DNA of 64,000 nt from Streptacidiphilus jiangxiensis (GTDB lineage: Bacteria; Actinomycetota; Actinomycetes; Streptomycetales; Streptomycetaceae): positions 186,001 to 250,000 of the forward strand of contig NZ_FOAZ01000010.1 in the NCBI RefSeq assembly GCF_900109465.1. The letters run 5' to 3'. The notes below the pieces were generated by a model that worked only from the letters and a program-made list of their open reading frames with translations, made no database searches and was not told the origin of the DNA. Shown one piece after another: positions 1 to 9,001 of the stretch; the stretch's first letter is position 1; each line of letters opens with the position of its first letter. The position numbers and the translations under genes are program-made.

Positions 1-2
1 CC

Positions 3-605
3 GCCCGCGCCGCAGCGGAACTGCGGGACGGGCAGTACGTCAACCTCGGCATCGGACTGCCCACGCTCGTGCCCAACCACCTGCCCGCCGACGTCCACGT
101 CGTGCTGCACTCGGAGAACGGCATCCTCGGCACCGGCCCGTACCCGATCGCCGGAACCGAGCATCCGGACCTGGTCAACGCGGGCAAGGAGACCGTCACG
201 ACGCTCGCCGGGGCGTGCTTCTTCGACTCGGCGGCGTCCTTCGGCATGGTCCGCTCGGGGCGGGTGGACGTGACGATCCTCGGGGCCATGCAGGTCTCGG
301 CCGAGGGGGATCTGGCCAACTGGATGATCCCCGGCAAGATGGTCAAGGGCATGGGCGGCGCGATGGACCTGGTGCACGGCGCGCGCCGAGTCGTGGTCGT
401 GATGGAGCACACGGCCAAGGACGGCAGCCCCAAGCTGCTGCGCCGCTGCACGCTGCCGCTGACCGGCCGCCGGGTGGTGCACCGGGTCATCACCGATCTC
501 GCTGTCTTCGACGTCGAGCCCGAAGGGCTGCGCCTGGTGGAGACCGCGCCCGGAGTGACCGTCGACGAACTGCGCACCGTCACGGAGGCGCCATTCCGCA
601 TTTAA
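3..605 (+). CDS. 3-oxoacid CoA-transferase subunit B, 5'-truncated by window edge
   Basis: Beta subunit of a two-subunit CoA-transferase, which moves CoA between an acyl-CoA and a 3-oxoacid in the cytosol. The frame is open from the window edge (first full codon at 3), so the true start and a short N-terminal piece lie upstream. Visible family hallmarks are [16 protein letters not shown] at the edge, the [10 protein letters not shown] motif whose Glu forms the CoA thioester intermediate in this family, and [10 protein letters not shown] further on. The alpha subunit is expected directly upstream. A pcaJ-type (beta-ketoadipate) and a scoB-type (acetoacetate) subunit cannot be separated on this fragment. 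A strong hairpin terminator begins 38 bases after the stop. Confidence 0.9.
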   Translation, partial: ARAAAELRDGQYVNLGIGLPTLVPNHLPADVHVVLHSENGILGTGPYPIAGTEHPDLVNAGKETVTTLAGACFFDSAASFGMVRSGRVDVTILGAMQVSAEGDLANWMIPGKMVKGMGGAMDLVHGARRVVVVMEHTAKDGSPKLLRRCTLPLTGRRVVHRVITDLAVFDVEPEGLRLVETAPGVTVDELRTVTEAPFRI

Positions 606-643
606 CCGGTTTGTAGCATTACGTAGACGAGGTTCACTCGATG

Positions 644-675
644 AGGGACCTGGGTCCGGAACCAGGTCCCTCTTT
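644..675 (+). terminator. Rho-independent terminator after the CoA-transferase
   Basis: A perfect 10-bp stem (644-653 with 662-671) closes an 8-base loop and is followed by CTTT. It separates the CoA-transferase operon from cslA. Confidence 0.85.
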
Positions 676-834
676 CGCGTTAATTTTCCGGAGCCGATTG
701 CTTACGGCCCGTAACGCCGTGCAGGCTTGTTGCTACGGCCGTTTCCGGGGGGAACCGGCTGTTTCCGCATGGCTTGTGGGGGTTTGGCCGCACGCCCGGA
801 GTCCGGGCCCGCGGTCCAAGGGGGGTTGTCGCAC

Positions 835-2595
835 ATGACGCAAACGTCTGCCGCGCCCCGGGTCACGAAGGAGCAGGAGGCTCCGCCCGATCCCGGGGTA
901 CGCACGAACGTCCCGCTCTACGACTACGAGCGGTTCAGCCGGCTCGCCGGTCCGGTCGCCGACGCGCCCGCCGGGCCGTACCGGGTGGCCTACCGCAGGC
1001 TGCTCAGCGACGCGCCGAACCGGCGCCGGGTCTGGGCGTTGATGGTGCTGGCCCCGCTCATGGAGCTGGCACTGCTGGTGTGGATGGTCCTGCCGCGCAA
1101 CTGGACCACCCGGCCCTACGATCCGCGCACCTGGTTGCTGGCGCTGGACAAGACGGTGCTCGCCTGCATCGTGGTGATCGAGCTGTTCCGGCTGCTCCAG
1201 GTGGTCTCCAACGCGCACGGCTCGCTGTTCGCCCGCGACCCGGTCCCGGTGCGGGCCCAGAGCGGCACCAGGGTCGCCTTCCTGACCACCGCCGTGCCCG
1301 GCTCGGAGCCCGTGGAGATGCTGCGCCGCACGCTGGAGGCCGCGGTGCGGATCCGCCACACCGGCACGCTGCACGTCTGGCTGCTCGACGAGGGCGACAC
1401 CGACGAACTGCGCGCGCTCTGCGCCGAGCTCGGCGTGCACCACTTCACCCGGCGCGGCGTCGAGGGGTTCAACACCCGCAAGGGCTCCTTCCGGGCGCGC
1501 ACCAAGCACGGCAACTACAACGCCTGGCTGCACGTCCACGGCGAGCAGTACGACTACCTCGCCGCCGTCGACCCGGACCACGTGCCGCACCCGGGCTTCC
1601 TGGAACGCACCCTCGGCTGGTTCCGCGACCAGGACGTGGCCTTCGTCGTCGGCCCGCAGGTCTACGGCAACTACCACCGGCTGATCACCAAGGCCGCCGA
1701 GAGCCAGCAGTTCCTCTTCCACTCCGTGGTGCAGCGCGCCGGCAACAAGTACCACGCGCCGATGCTGGTCGGCACCAACAACGTGCTGCGGGTCAGCGCG
1801 CTGCGCCAGGTCGGCGGCTACCACGACTCGGTGACGGAGGACATGGCCACCGGCCTGATGCTGCACACCCGCCGCAACCCGGCCACGGGGGCACGCTGGC
1901 GTTCGGTCTACACGCCCGACGTGCTCGCCGTCGGCGAGGGCCCCAGCTCCTGGACGGACTTCTTCCGCCAGCAGTCCCGCTGGAGCCGCGGCACCTACGA
2001 GACGCTGCTCAAGCAGTTCTGGTGGCGGATGTGGCGGCTGTCCCCCGGCCGGATGGTCAACTACCTGCTGATGCTGACCTTCTACCCGATGTCGGCGATC
2101 TCCTGCATCCTCGGTGCGGTCAGCAGCGTGCTCTACCTGGTCCTCGGCGCCTCCGGGGTCACCGTCCCGACCTCGACGTGGATGATGCTCTACAGCGACG
2201 CGGTGCTGCTGCAGATCGGCCTGTACGCGGTGAACCGCCGCCACAACATCAGCCCGCACGAGAAGCCGGGCTCCACCGGTGTCGGCGGCATGGCCATCGG
2301 CGCGCTCGCCACCCCGATCTACGCCACCTCGTTCCTCGCCGCCCTGCTGCGGATCCCGACGGGCTTCCGAGTCACCCCCAAGGGCCGGTCGGTCAGCGGC
2401 GACGGGGTGCTGACCTTCGGCACGCACCTGCTCTGGGCCCTGATCTTCGGCGCCGCGCTCGGCGCCTCCTTCGTCACCCACAACACCTACCTGGCCATGC
2501 GGATCTGGGCCGGCATCGCGCTGGCGACCAGCCTGCTGCCGATCGTCATCTGGCGCATCGACGCGGCCCGTTCCGCCCGGAGGAAGTCCTCGTGA
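835..2595 (+). CDS. cslA: CslA-type membrane glycosyltransferase (family GT2, cellulose synthase-like)
   Basis: Processive GT2 transferase of 586 aa, the streptomycete CslA that makes a beta-glucan-like polymer at hyphal tips. Two membrane helices lie near residues 70-130. The cytosolic GT-A domain follows with DPD (D246, D248), the general-base TED (D336) and QQSRW (Q379-W383, the QxxRW acceptor motif). Several membrane helices close the protein from about residue 405. The ATG at 835 is chosen over upstream in-frame codons because AAGGGGGG sits 9-16 bases before it. The stop overlaps the GTG of glxA by three bases, so the two genes are translationally coupled. In S. coelicolor and S. lividans the same pair (SCO2836-SCO2837) is needed for tip glycan deposition and normal growth. 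Confidence 0.93.
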   Translation: MTQTSAAPRVTKEQEAPPDPGVRTNVPLYDYERFSRLAGPVADAPAGPYRVAYRRLLSDAPNRRRVWALMVLAPLMELALLVWMVLPRNWTTRPYDPRTWLLALDKTVLACIVVIELFRLLQVVSNAHGSLFARDPVPVRAQSGTRVAFLTTAVPGSEPVEMLRRTLEAAVRIRHTGTLHVWLLDEGDTDELRALCAELGVHHFTRRGVEGFNTRKGSFRARTKHGNYNAWLHVHGEQYDYLAAVDPDHVPHPGFLERTLGWFRDQDVAFVVGPQVYGNYHRLITKAAESQQFLFHSVVQRAGNKYHAPMLVGTNNVLRVSALRQVGGYHDSVTEDMATGLMLHTRRNPATGARWRSVYTPDVLAVGEGPSSWTDFFRQQSRWSRGTYETLLKQFWWRMWRLSPGRMVNYLLMLTFYPMSAISCILGAVSSVLYLVLGASGVTVPTSTWMMLYSDAVLLQIGLYAVNRRHNISPHEKPGSTGVGGMAIGALATPIYATSFLAALLRIPTGFRVTPKGRSVSGDGVLTFGTHLLWALIFGAALGASFVTHNTYLAMRIWAGIALATSLLPIVIWRIDAARSARRKSS

Positions 2596-4577
2596 GTCCG
2601 TTCCCGTCCAAGGCCGGCCGCTTCAGCCGCCGCCCCCTCTCGCTGCGCACCAAGCGGCTCGCGCTCGGCAGCAGCCTGGTCCTGACCGTGGTCGGCATGA
2701 ACGCCCCGGCCGCCGTCTCCTTCGCCCAGCAGCAGTACCACGCGTACGAGATCGCCCAGCCCGCCTACAAGGCGAAGTACGGCTCCTGGAGCACGCTGGT
2801 GCTGCCGCAGCAGTTCCGCGTCAACGCGATCCACGCCAGCCTGCTCCGCACCGGCAAGGTGCTGATCATCGCCGGCTCGGGCAACGACTCCGACAACTTC
2901 AAGGCCGGGACGTTCAAGACCCTGCTGTGGGACCCGGTCCGCAACAGCTACAAGCTGATCCCCACGCCGGCCGACATGTTCTGCGGTGGCCACTCCCAAC
3001 TGCCGGACGGCAAGCTGCTGGTGGCGGGCGGCACGCTGCGGTACGAGGTGCTCGGCGCCGCCGTCACCACGGCGGGCGGCACCATGCAGGTCTTCAACGA
3101 GGACCCGAACAAGGCCCGCACCGTCCCCAAGGGCACGGTCTTCACCGCCCCCGACGGCCGCCGCTACCTCTCCGACGACACGCTCGTGCTCGGTCCCGCA
3201 CAGAAGGTGCGGGTCACCGACCGGAAGGCCCCGGGCGGGTTCCGCACCGTCGTACGCCACACCCAGCAGGCCGTCTTCGTGCTCGCCGCCAAGGCCGGCC
3301 AGGGCCAGAACGTCAAGGCGCAGACCAGGTTCCAGATATCGGGGCTGGTCGGCAACGACGCCAACACGCTCTACGGCATGACCGGCAACATCAACATGGG
3401 TGACCAGAACTTCGAGGGCATCAAGGCGTCCTACGAGTTCGACCCGGTCAGCGAGCAGTACGAGCTCGTCGACCCGATGCAGTACGCCCGTTGGTACCCG
3501 ACGCTGGCGCCGCTCGCCGACGGCAAGGTCGTCGCCGTCTCCGGCCTCGACGACACCGGCTCGATCCTCAACGGCCAGAACGAGATCTTCGATCCGGCCA
3601 CCAAGAAGTGGACGCCCGGCCCGAACCGGTACTTCGCCACCTACCCGGCGCTCTTCCTCACCGCGAACGACAAGCTCTTCTACTCCGGCTCCAACGCCGG
3701 CTACGGCGACCCGAAGAAGGGCCGCACGCCCGGCCTGTGGGATCTGCGGACCAACACCTTCCAGGTGGTGCCCGGCCTGACCAGGCCCGACCTGACCGAG
3801 ACCTCCTCGTCGGTGCTGCTGCCCCCTGCCCAGAGCCAGAAGGTGATGTTCCTCGGCGGTGGCGCGCCGGGCGAGTCCGCCGTGTCCACCGACCGCACCG
3901 CGATCGCCGACCTGGCCACCGCCGATCCGCACTTCGTCCCCGGCCCGAACCTGCCGGGCGGCGACACCCGCTACCTGAACAGCGTGGTCCTGCCGGACGA
4001 CACCGTGCTCACCACCGGCGGCTCCAGCGACTACCGGGGCAAGCGCGGCAGCGACATCCTCAAGGCCGACGTCTACCACCCGGACACGAACACCTTCACC
4101 CCCGCCGCCGACCCGACCGTCGGCCGCGACTACCACAGCGAGGCGCTGCTGCTGCCGGACGGCCGCGTGGTCACCCTCGGCTCCAACCCGCTCTTCGGCA
4201 ACAAGCAGGACGTCGGCCCGCAGTTCTTCGAGCAGCGCATCGAGATCTACACCCCCGCCTACCTCTACCAGCAGGGCGCCCGACCGAGCGTCACCGGCGG
4301 CCCGCAGGACCTGCGGCTCGGCGAGACGGCCAGGTTCAGCACGTCCGCCGCGGGCGACATCGCCTCGGCCCGGCTGATGCGGCCCTCCTCCGTCACCCAC
4401 GCCACGGACGTGCAGCAGCGCAGCATCGCCCTGCCGCTGACGCGCGCAGCGGACGGTTCGGGCGTCAGTGTGACGATTCCGCAGAGCAGCGGACTGGTGC
4501 CGCCGGGCTGGTACATGCTGTTCGTCGTGAACAAGGCCGGAGTTCCGTCCGTGGCGCGGTGGGTGCAGGTGTCGTGA
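2592..4577 (+). CDS. glxA: GlxA, mono-copper radical oxidase of the galactose oxidase fold
   Basis: Extracytoplasmic copper-radical oxidase of 661 aa that works with CslA in maturing the tip polysaccharide. A basic N-terminus and a hydrophobic segment at about residues 24-41 form a signal or anchor. Kelch-type propeller repeats fill the middle. The radical site is readable: C131 in MFCGGH and Y302 in RWYPT correspond to the Cys-Tyr crosslink, Y514-H515 in RDYHSE are copper ligands, and H603 in SVTHATDVQQR is the last ligand. The C-terminal domain ends with PPGWYMLFVVNKAGVPS. It starts with GTG inside the cslA stop and its own stop overlaps the GTG of the next gene, so three genes form one coupled operon. 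Confidence 0.94.
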   Translation: MSPFPSKAGRFSRRPLSLRTKRLALGSSLVLTVVGMNAPAAVSFAQQQYHAYEIAQPAYKAKYGSWSTLVLPQQFRVNAIHASLLRTGKVLIIAGSGNDSDNFKAGTFKTLLWDPVRNSYKLIPTPADMFCGGHSQLPDGKLLVAGGTLRYEVLGAAVTTAGGTMQVFNEDPNKARTVPKGTVFTAPDGRRYLSDDTLVLGPAQKVRVTDRKAPGGFRTVVRHTQQAVFVLAAKAGQGQNVKAQTRFQISGLVGNDANTLYGMTGNINMGDQNFEGIKASYEFDPVSEQYELVDPMQYARWYPTLAPLADGKVVAVSGLDDTGSILNGQNEIFDPATKKWTPGPNRYFATYPALFLTANDKLFYSGSNAGYGDPKKGRTPGLWDLRTNTFQVVPGLTRPDLTETSSSVLLPPAQSQKVMFLGGGAPGESAVSTDRTAIADLATADPHFVPGPNLPGGDTRYLNSVVLPDDTVLTTGGSSDYRGKRGSDILKADVYHPDTNTFTPAADPTVGRDYHSEALLLPDGRVVTLGSNPLFGNKQDVGPQFFEQRIEIYTPAYLYQQGARPSVTGGPQDLRLGETARFSTSAAGDIASARLMRPSSVTHATDVQQRSIALPLTRAADGSGVSVTIPQSSGLVPPGWYMLFVVNKAGVPSVARWVQVS

Positions 4578-5890
4578 GGGCGGCGCGCGGATCGGTGCTG
4601 CTCGGGGTCGTCCTGGCCCTGCTGGCGGCGGGAGCGGTCGGGTACGCGCTGCTGCGCGGCGGGGCGCCCGCGTCCGGCAGCTCGGACGGCAGCTCGTCTA
4701 CGGGCCCGGGCGCGGTCGGGACGCCGCCGCCGGGCTGGTCCACAGTCTGGCGCGACGACTTCGGCGGGCCGGCGGGCGCGCCACCGGATCCGGCGAGCTG
4801 GGTCGTCGACACCGGCACCGGCTACCCCGGTGGTGCCCCGCAGTGGGGCACCGGCGAGGTCGAGCGCTACACCACCGACCCGGCCAACCTGCGCCAGGAC
4901 GGTCAAGGTCACCTGCTGATCACGCCACAGCGCGACGCAGCCGGGCGGTGGACCTCCGCCCGCATCGAGACCCGGCGGACGGACTTCCGCCCCGCGCCCG
5001 GTTCGGTGCTGCGCTTCGAGGCCCGGCTGCAGTTGCCGCAGGTGAGTGGGCCCGCCGCGCTGGGCTACTGGCCCTCGTTCTGGGCACTGGGCGCGGGCGA
5101 GCGGACGAACCCCAACGCCTGGCCCGGCATCGGCGAGTTCGACGTGGTCGAGAACGTCAACGGCGACAACACGGTGCGCGGCACGATGCACTGCGGCGTC
5201 GGCCAGGGCGGTCCCTGCAACGAGAAGGTCGGCCTCGGGGGCACCACGCCCTGCGCGGCGGGCGCCTGCCGCAGCGGGTTCCACACCTACGCCCTGGAGT
5301 GGGACCGCAGTGGCCCCGTCGAGGAGTTGCGCTGGTACCTCGACGGTGTCGACTACTGGACGGTCAAGGCGTCGGACGTCTCCCCCGAGGCGTGGCGGGC
5401 CGCCACCACCGCCGGGGACTTCCTCCTGCTCAACGTCGCCGTCGGCGGCCAGTTCCCCGACGCGCTGGCCCCGAAGGGCGTGACGACGCCGACGGCCGAC
5501 ACCCGGCCGGGCGTGCCGATGGTCGTCGACTACGTGTCCGTACTGCAGCGGTCCGGCCGAGCCTCGACGGTCGCCGGACCGGCACCGTCCTTGCCCACGC
5601 TGAGCGGCAACGGGGCCACGGCGGAACTGCCCCGCTACGACTTCGGCTCCGAGCTGACGGCGGCGACGGGCGTGACGCTCGGCTACCGCGCCACCACCAC
5701 GGCCAAGTTGGAGCTCCGGGTGGACTCCCCGAGCAGCCCGACCATCGGTGCCCTCGACCTGCCCGCGGGCAGCGGCACGGTGACGGCGACCCTGCACCTG
5801 CCGACCAAGGGGGTCCACGACCTGTACCTGACCCTGGTCGGCTCGTCGGGCGCAACCGTCACCGTGGCTTCACTTCAGTTCACTCGCTGA
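4574..5890 (+). CDS. Membrane-anchored or secreted GH16 glucanase with C-terminal carbohydrate-binding module
   Basis: Glycoside hydrolase of 438 aa acting outside the membrane. An N-terminal hydrophobic stretch (about residues 7-26) is a signal or single anchor, followed by a Gly/Ser linker. The GH16 domain carries GEFDVVEN, with nucleophile E188, D190 and acid/base E193 in the ExDxxE arrangement typical of beta-1,3(4)-glucanases. The last ~85 residues look like a CBM6-type module (YDFGSELT onward, then GVHDLYLTLVGSSG). The GTG start overlaps the glxA stop by three bases, so the enzyme is made with CslA and GlxA and probably trims or remodels their glycan. In S. coelicolor I recall a GH6 protein in this slot. 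The 3' end overlaps the convergent ung by 11 bases. Confidence 0.88.
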   Translation: MRAARGSVLLGVVLALLAAGAVGYALLRGGAPASGSSDGSSSTGPGAVGTPPPGWSTVWRDDFGGPAGAPPDPASWVVDTGTGYPGGAPQWGTGEVERYTTDPANLRQDGQGHLLITPQRDAAGRWTSARIETRRTDFRPAPGSVLRFEARLQLPQVSGPAALGYWPSFWALGAGERTNPNAWPGIGEFDVVENVNGDNTVRGTMHCGVGQGGPCNEKVGLGGTTPCAAGACRSGFHTYALEWDRSGPVEELRWYLDGVDYWTVKASDVSPEAWRAATTAGDFLLLNVAVGGQFPDALAPKGVTTPTADTRPGVPMVVDYVSVLQRSGRASTVAGPAPSLPTLSGNGATAELPRYDFGSELTAATGVTLGYRATTTAKLELRVDSPSSPTIGALDLPAGSGTVTATLHLPTKGVHDLYLTLVGSSGATVTVASLQFTR

Positions 5891-6572
5891 GCTCCCAGTT
5901 GATCGGGGCGGCACCGAAGTCGGCCAGAGCCTTGTCGATCTGCGAGAACGGCTTGGTGCCGAGGAAGTGGCGGGCGGAGAGCGGGGAGGGGTGGCCGCTC
6001 TGCACCACCACGTGGCGGGTGGTGTCGATCAGCGGGAGCTTCTTCTTGGCGTAGCCGCCCCACAGCACGAAGACCACCGGCTCCTGGCGGGCGTTGACAG
6101 CCTTGATGACGGCGTCGGTGAACTTCTCCCAGCCCTTGCCCGCGTGCGAGCCTGCCTCGTGGGCGCGGACCGTGAGCACCGCGTTGAGCAGCAGCACGCC
6201 CTGGTCGGCCCACTCCTCCAGGTTGCCGTGCTTGGGCGCGGTGAGGCCGAGGTCGGTGCCGAGCTCCTTGTAGATGTTGCGCAGCGACGGCGGCACCTTG
6301 ATGCCCCGGCGCACGGAGAAGCACATGCCGTGCGCCTGGTTGTCGTCGTGGTACGGGTCCTGCCCGAGCAGCAGCACCTTCACCTGGTCGAGCGGGGTGT
6401 GCTCCAACGCGGCGAAGACCTCGCCCTGGGGCGGGAAGACCTGGCCGGTGGCCCGCTCGGCGGCGACGAACTCGGCGAGCTCGTGGAAGTACGGCTGCTC
6501 CACCTCGGTCTGGAGCGCCGCGCGCCACGACTCGGGCAGCACGAACTCGTCGGTGGGAGCGGTCTTGGTCAT
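5880..6572 (-). CDS. ung: Uracil-DNA glycosylase, family 1
   Basis: Removes uracil from DNA to start base-excision repair. At 230 aa it has normal family length. GQDPYHDDNQAHG contains the water-activating D72, and the late HPSPLSA motif contains the catalytic H194. PPSLRNIYKEL is the conserved Pro-rich loop. A GGAGGATCC ribosome site precedes the ATG. It is the second gene after tetR on the same strand (57-base gap), so it may be read from the tetR promoter, and it overlaps the GH16 gene tail to tail. Confidence 0.97.
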   Translation of the reverse strand: MTKTAPTDEFVLPESWRAALQTEVEQPYFHELAEFVAAERATGQVFPPQGEVFAALEHTPLDQVKVLLLGQDPYHDDNQAHGMCFSVRRGIKVPPSLRNIYKELGTDLGLTAPKHGNLEEWADQGVLLLNAVLTVRAHEAGSHAGKGWEKFTDAVIKAVNARQEPVVFVLWGGYAKKKLPLIDTTRHVVVQSGHPSPLSARHFLGTKPFSQIDKALADFGAAPINWELSE

Positions 6573-6629
6573 ACGGGATCCTCCGGGCCTGGCCGTCCGG
6601 CGACTGGTCTGATGACTGGCGCCTGGTGA

Positions 6630-7418
6630 CTAACGCGTCGTGGAAACGCTATCGCCCGCCACCGACACTCCGGACCGGTCACCGGGCTTCCCGGCCCGGA
6701 CCGCCTGCATCCGCTCCAGCGAGACCGCCAGACCGTCCAGAACGGTGTCCAGCCCGGACGTGAAGGCCTGGTCCACATCGGGGTGGTCGTCGGCCTCGTG
6801 GACGAACCGGGCCATCAGCGGGTGCCGTCCCTCCGCCAACACCCCCATCAGGTACGGCCCGACCGTGCGGCGGTACTCGTCCTCGGTGACACCGGTGCGG
6901 CGGATCGTCTCCGCCTCGGCGATCTCGCCCATCACGAAGCCGCGGACGTAGGCCATCACGGTCCAGCCGAAGCCCGCCGTCGCGTCGATGCCGAGGCCCT
7001 GACCGTCCATGGCGGCCAGCATCCGTTCGCTGTTGTCCATCACGTTGGGCCCGAGCGGCGGGCGGGAGGCCGAGACACCGAGCACCCACGGGTGCCGCAG
7101 CACGAGCGCGCGGTAGCGCAGCGCGATGCCGCGCAGCTCGACGCGCCAGTCCCGGTCACGGGGCGGGCGCTCGCCCTCCCCCATGACCTGGTCGATCATC
7201 AGGTCGAGCAGGTCGTCCTTGGTCTCGACGTAGCGGTAGAGGGACATCGTGCCCACGCTCAGCTCGGAGGCGATGCGGCGCATCGACACCGACTCCAGCC
7301 CCTCCGCGTCGGCGAGCGCGATGGCTGCGCCGACGACGGACTCGACGCTCAGGGACGGCTGAGGGCCGCGCCCGGTGCTCCGGGTCCGGGCCCACACGGG
7401 CGTACGCGCCTCCGCCAA
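6630..7418 (-). CDS. TetR-family transcriptional regulator with TetR-type C-terminal domain
   Basis: Repressor-type DNA-binding protein of 262 aa. The HTH lies near residues 45-65 (MRRIASELSVGTMSLYRYVETKDDLLDLM), followed by an all-helical ligand and dimerisation domain of the TetR_C_1 type, the class often tied to drug or metabolite efflux. Two TTG starts are possible. TTG at 7418 is preferred because GGAGGAGG lies five bases before it; the TTG at 7433 has no ribosome site and abuts the operator. A perfect 25-bp palindrome sits 17 bases upstream, which implies autoregulation. No efflux pump is adjacent, and the only obvious co-transcribed target is ung. The ligand is unknown. Confidence 0.88.
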   Translation of the reverse strand: MAEARTPVWARTRSTGRGPQPSLSVESVVGAAIALADAEGLESVSMRRIASELSVGTMSLYRYVETKDDLLDLMIDQVMGEGERPPRDRDWRVELRGIALRYRALVLRHPWVLGVSASRPPLGPNVMDNSERMLAAMDGQGLGIDATAGFGWTVMAYVRGFVMGEIAEAETIRRTGVTEDEYRRTVGPYLMGVLAEGRHPLMARFVHEADDHPDVDQAFTSGLDTVLDGLAVSLERMQAVRAGKPGDRSGVSVAGDSVSTTR

Positions 7419-7434
7419 GACGGCCTCCTCCAAT

Positions 7435-7459
7435 CAGGTGCGTACATTGTACGCACCTG
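7435..7459. promoter_or_regulatory. Perfect 11-3-11 palindrome, probable TetR operator
   Basis: CAGGTGCGTAC and its exact reverse complement are separated by ATT. It lies between the stop of the sortase gene (7463) and the tetR start, on the upstream side of tetR. Length and position fit a TetR dimer site. The binding protein is inferred from adjacency. Confidence 0.8.
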
Positions 7460-7462
7460 AGC

Positions 7463-9001
7463 TCAGCGGACGCCGCTCAGGTGCGCGAAGAGCACCACGT
7501 TGCCGCTGTACTCCCGTCGGCTGCGATCGAACGTGCCACCGCAGGTCACCACGCGCAACTGTGCGCCCTGGGAGGGCCCGTAGACCTGCGCGGCCGGGAA
7601 CTGCGCCCGTGGGTAGGCGTGCACCCGGTCCACGGTGAAGACCGCCGTCCGGCCGTCCAACCGCGTCACGTCCACCTCGGCGCCCGCCCGCACGGCGGCG
7701 AGGTTCCAGAAGACGGCCGGGCCCGTGGTGGTGTCGACGTGCCCGACCACGACGGCCGTCCCCGCCTCCCCCGGCGAGGCCGAGTCCCGCAGCCAGCCCG
7801 CGGTGCGCGGCAGCGAGAACGGCGGCAGCTCGGCCGCGCCCCTGCCGTCCATCCCGAGCCCCAGCAGCGGCGCCTGGAGGCCCACCGACGGGATCGCCAG
7901 CACCAACGGCGTCGAGCGGGCGAGCGCCGCGGGCCCGGCGGCGGGCGCGCCCCCGCTCGACGCGACCGCGCCAGGTGCGCCGGCGCCGGGCGTGCTGCGG
8001 CCGGGCGCGACGGCGCCGGGCAGGACTGCGTCCGACCCCGAGCCGCTGCGCGACGAACCGCCGCGGGCCACGCCCGCCACCGGCAGGACGGCACGGTGTC
8101 CGTGGCCGACCCCGTACAGCACGCCACCGAGTGCGACCGCGAGCAGCGTGCCCGAGACGACTCCCAGCACCCGCCTGCGGCGCAGGCCCCGCAGCGGCCC
8201 GCGCTTCCACACGGCCCGCGCGGGTCCTCTCGTCCCGGCCTTCAATCCGTCGCGCCGTCGGGCTGCCGCGGCCACGGCGGGGGCCGCGTTCAGGCGGGGC
8301 GCGGCCCGTCGTCGCGCCCTCAGCCGCGAGGCGCTCAGCGCCGCGCTGAGCGCACCCGGCCGAACGCGGCCGCTCCCGGCGGCCTGCGACTCCCTCCGGC
8401 CCCGGAGCCGCCCGAGAACCCGCCGCGCCACCTCGACGCCACCCACCGCCCTGCGCCCCACCGTCCTCCGCCCCGCCGACGTCGACGTCGACGCCGTCAT
8501 CGGCGCCACCGCACCCCGCACGCCCCCCGGGCGGCCACCGCGCCCGGAGCCACGCAGGCCACCGGCACCGCGAACGCCACGCGCGTCCGCATCCGCCGAC
8601 ACCCTGCCCACCTGTGCGCCCTCCGGGCGGCTGCCGGACCGCGAGCCGGGTGGGACGGCACCGCGCCCACCGCCGTCGGGCGGGCCCGGGCGGGACGGGC
8701 GACCGGCCCGAGCAGCCTGGTCCGCGGTCCGCTTCGGTCCGGCGGTCCGCGCCGACGGGGACCGCTCCCCGCTCCCCACCCCGCGCGCGGCCGCGCCGGG
8801 CTGCGTCGGCACGTCCCGGGTGCCGTCGCCCTCCGTGCGGCTGCCGCGCTGCGAGCCCCGTGGAGCCGCACCACGATCCTCTCCCCGCATGCCCCGCGGA
8901 GCCGCACCACGGTCCTCTCCCCGCATGCCCCGCGGAGCCGCACCGCGGTCCTCTCCCTGCGAACGGCGTCGGGCCTCGGCGTCCCTCCTGCGGTCACGCA
9001 T
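7463..9001 (-). CDS. Class F-like sortase with long Arg/Gly-rich N-terminal cytoplasmic region
   Basis: Predicted membrane transpeptidase of 512 aa. The C-terminal ~150 residues form the sortase barrel: GHVDTT with catalytic H421, VVTCGGTFD with nucleophile C487, and a following SRREYSGN that supplies the arginine. This arrangement matches the compact actinobacterial class F enzymes. One membrane helix lies near residue 265. Upstream of it are about 250 residues rich in Arg, Gly and Ala, including three tandem 12-residue repeats near the start. The ATG at 9001 overlaps the stop of the upstream secreted-protein gene (ATGCGTGA), giving translational coupling. An internal ATG at 8500 would give a more usual length, so the extension needs proof. 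Reading frame and coupling favour the long form. Confidence 0.8.
   Translation of the reverse strand: MRDRRRDAEARRRSQGEDRGAAPRGMRGEDRGAAPRGMRGEDRGAAPRGSQRGSRTEGDGTRDVPTQPGAAARGVGSGERSPSARTAGPKRTADQAARAGRPSRPGPPDGGGRGAVPPGSRSGSRPEGAQVGRVSADADARGVRGAGGLRGSGRGGRPGGVRGAVAPMTASTSTSAGRRTVGRRAVGGVEVARRVLGRLRGRRESQAAGSGRVRPGALSAALSASRLRARRRAAPRLNAAPAVAAAARRRDGLKAGTRGPARAVWKRGPLRGLRRRRVLGVVSGTLLAVALGGVLYGVGHGHRAVLPVAGVARGGSSRSGSGSDAVLPGAVAPGRSTPGAGAPGAVASSGGAPAAGPAALARSTPLVLAIPSVGLQAPLLGLGMDGRGAAELPPFSLPRTAGWLRDSASPGEAGTAVVVGHVDTTTGPAVFWNLAAVRAGAEVDVTRLDGRTAVFTVDRVHAYPRAQFPAAQVYGPSQGAQLRVVTCGGTFDRSRREYSGNVVLFAHLSGVR
8863..8970 (-). repeat. Three tandem 36-bp repeats inside the sortase gene
   Basis: Copies start at 8863, 8899 and 8935. 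The middle two-thirds are identical and the last copy diverges at its end. They encode GEDRGAAPRGMR three times in the cytoplasmic N-terminus. There are no spacers, so this is not a CRISPR array. Confidence 0.9.

Noticed and set aside
733-4400. Long open frames antisense to cslA and glxA (582 and 637 codons)
   Set aside because: They mirror GC-rich codon positions of well-supported genes on the other strand, have no domains and lack ribosome sites.
6601-6635. ACTGGTCTGATGACTGG between ung and tetR as a DasR element
   Set aside because: Only one half matches; the second half lacks GACCA, so it is not a plausible site.
7434-8210. Alternative frame across the 3' part of the sortase gene
   Set aside because: It has no homology-like motifs, and the overlapping frame contains the intact His-Cys-Arg sortase site.
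8863-8970. Tandem 36-bp repeats as a possible CRISPR array
   Set aside because: No spacers, the repeats are in frame and encode a peptide repeat, and no cas genes are present.
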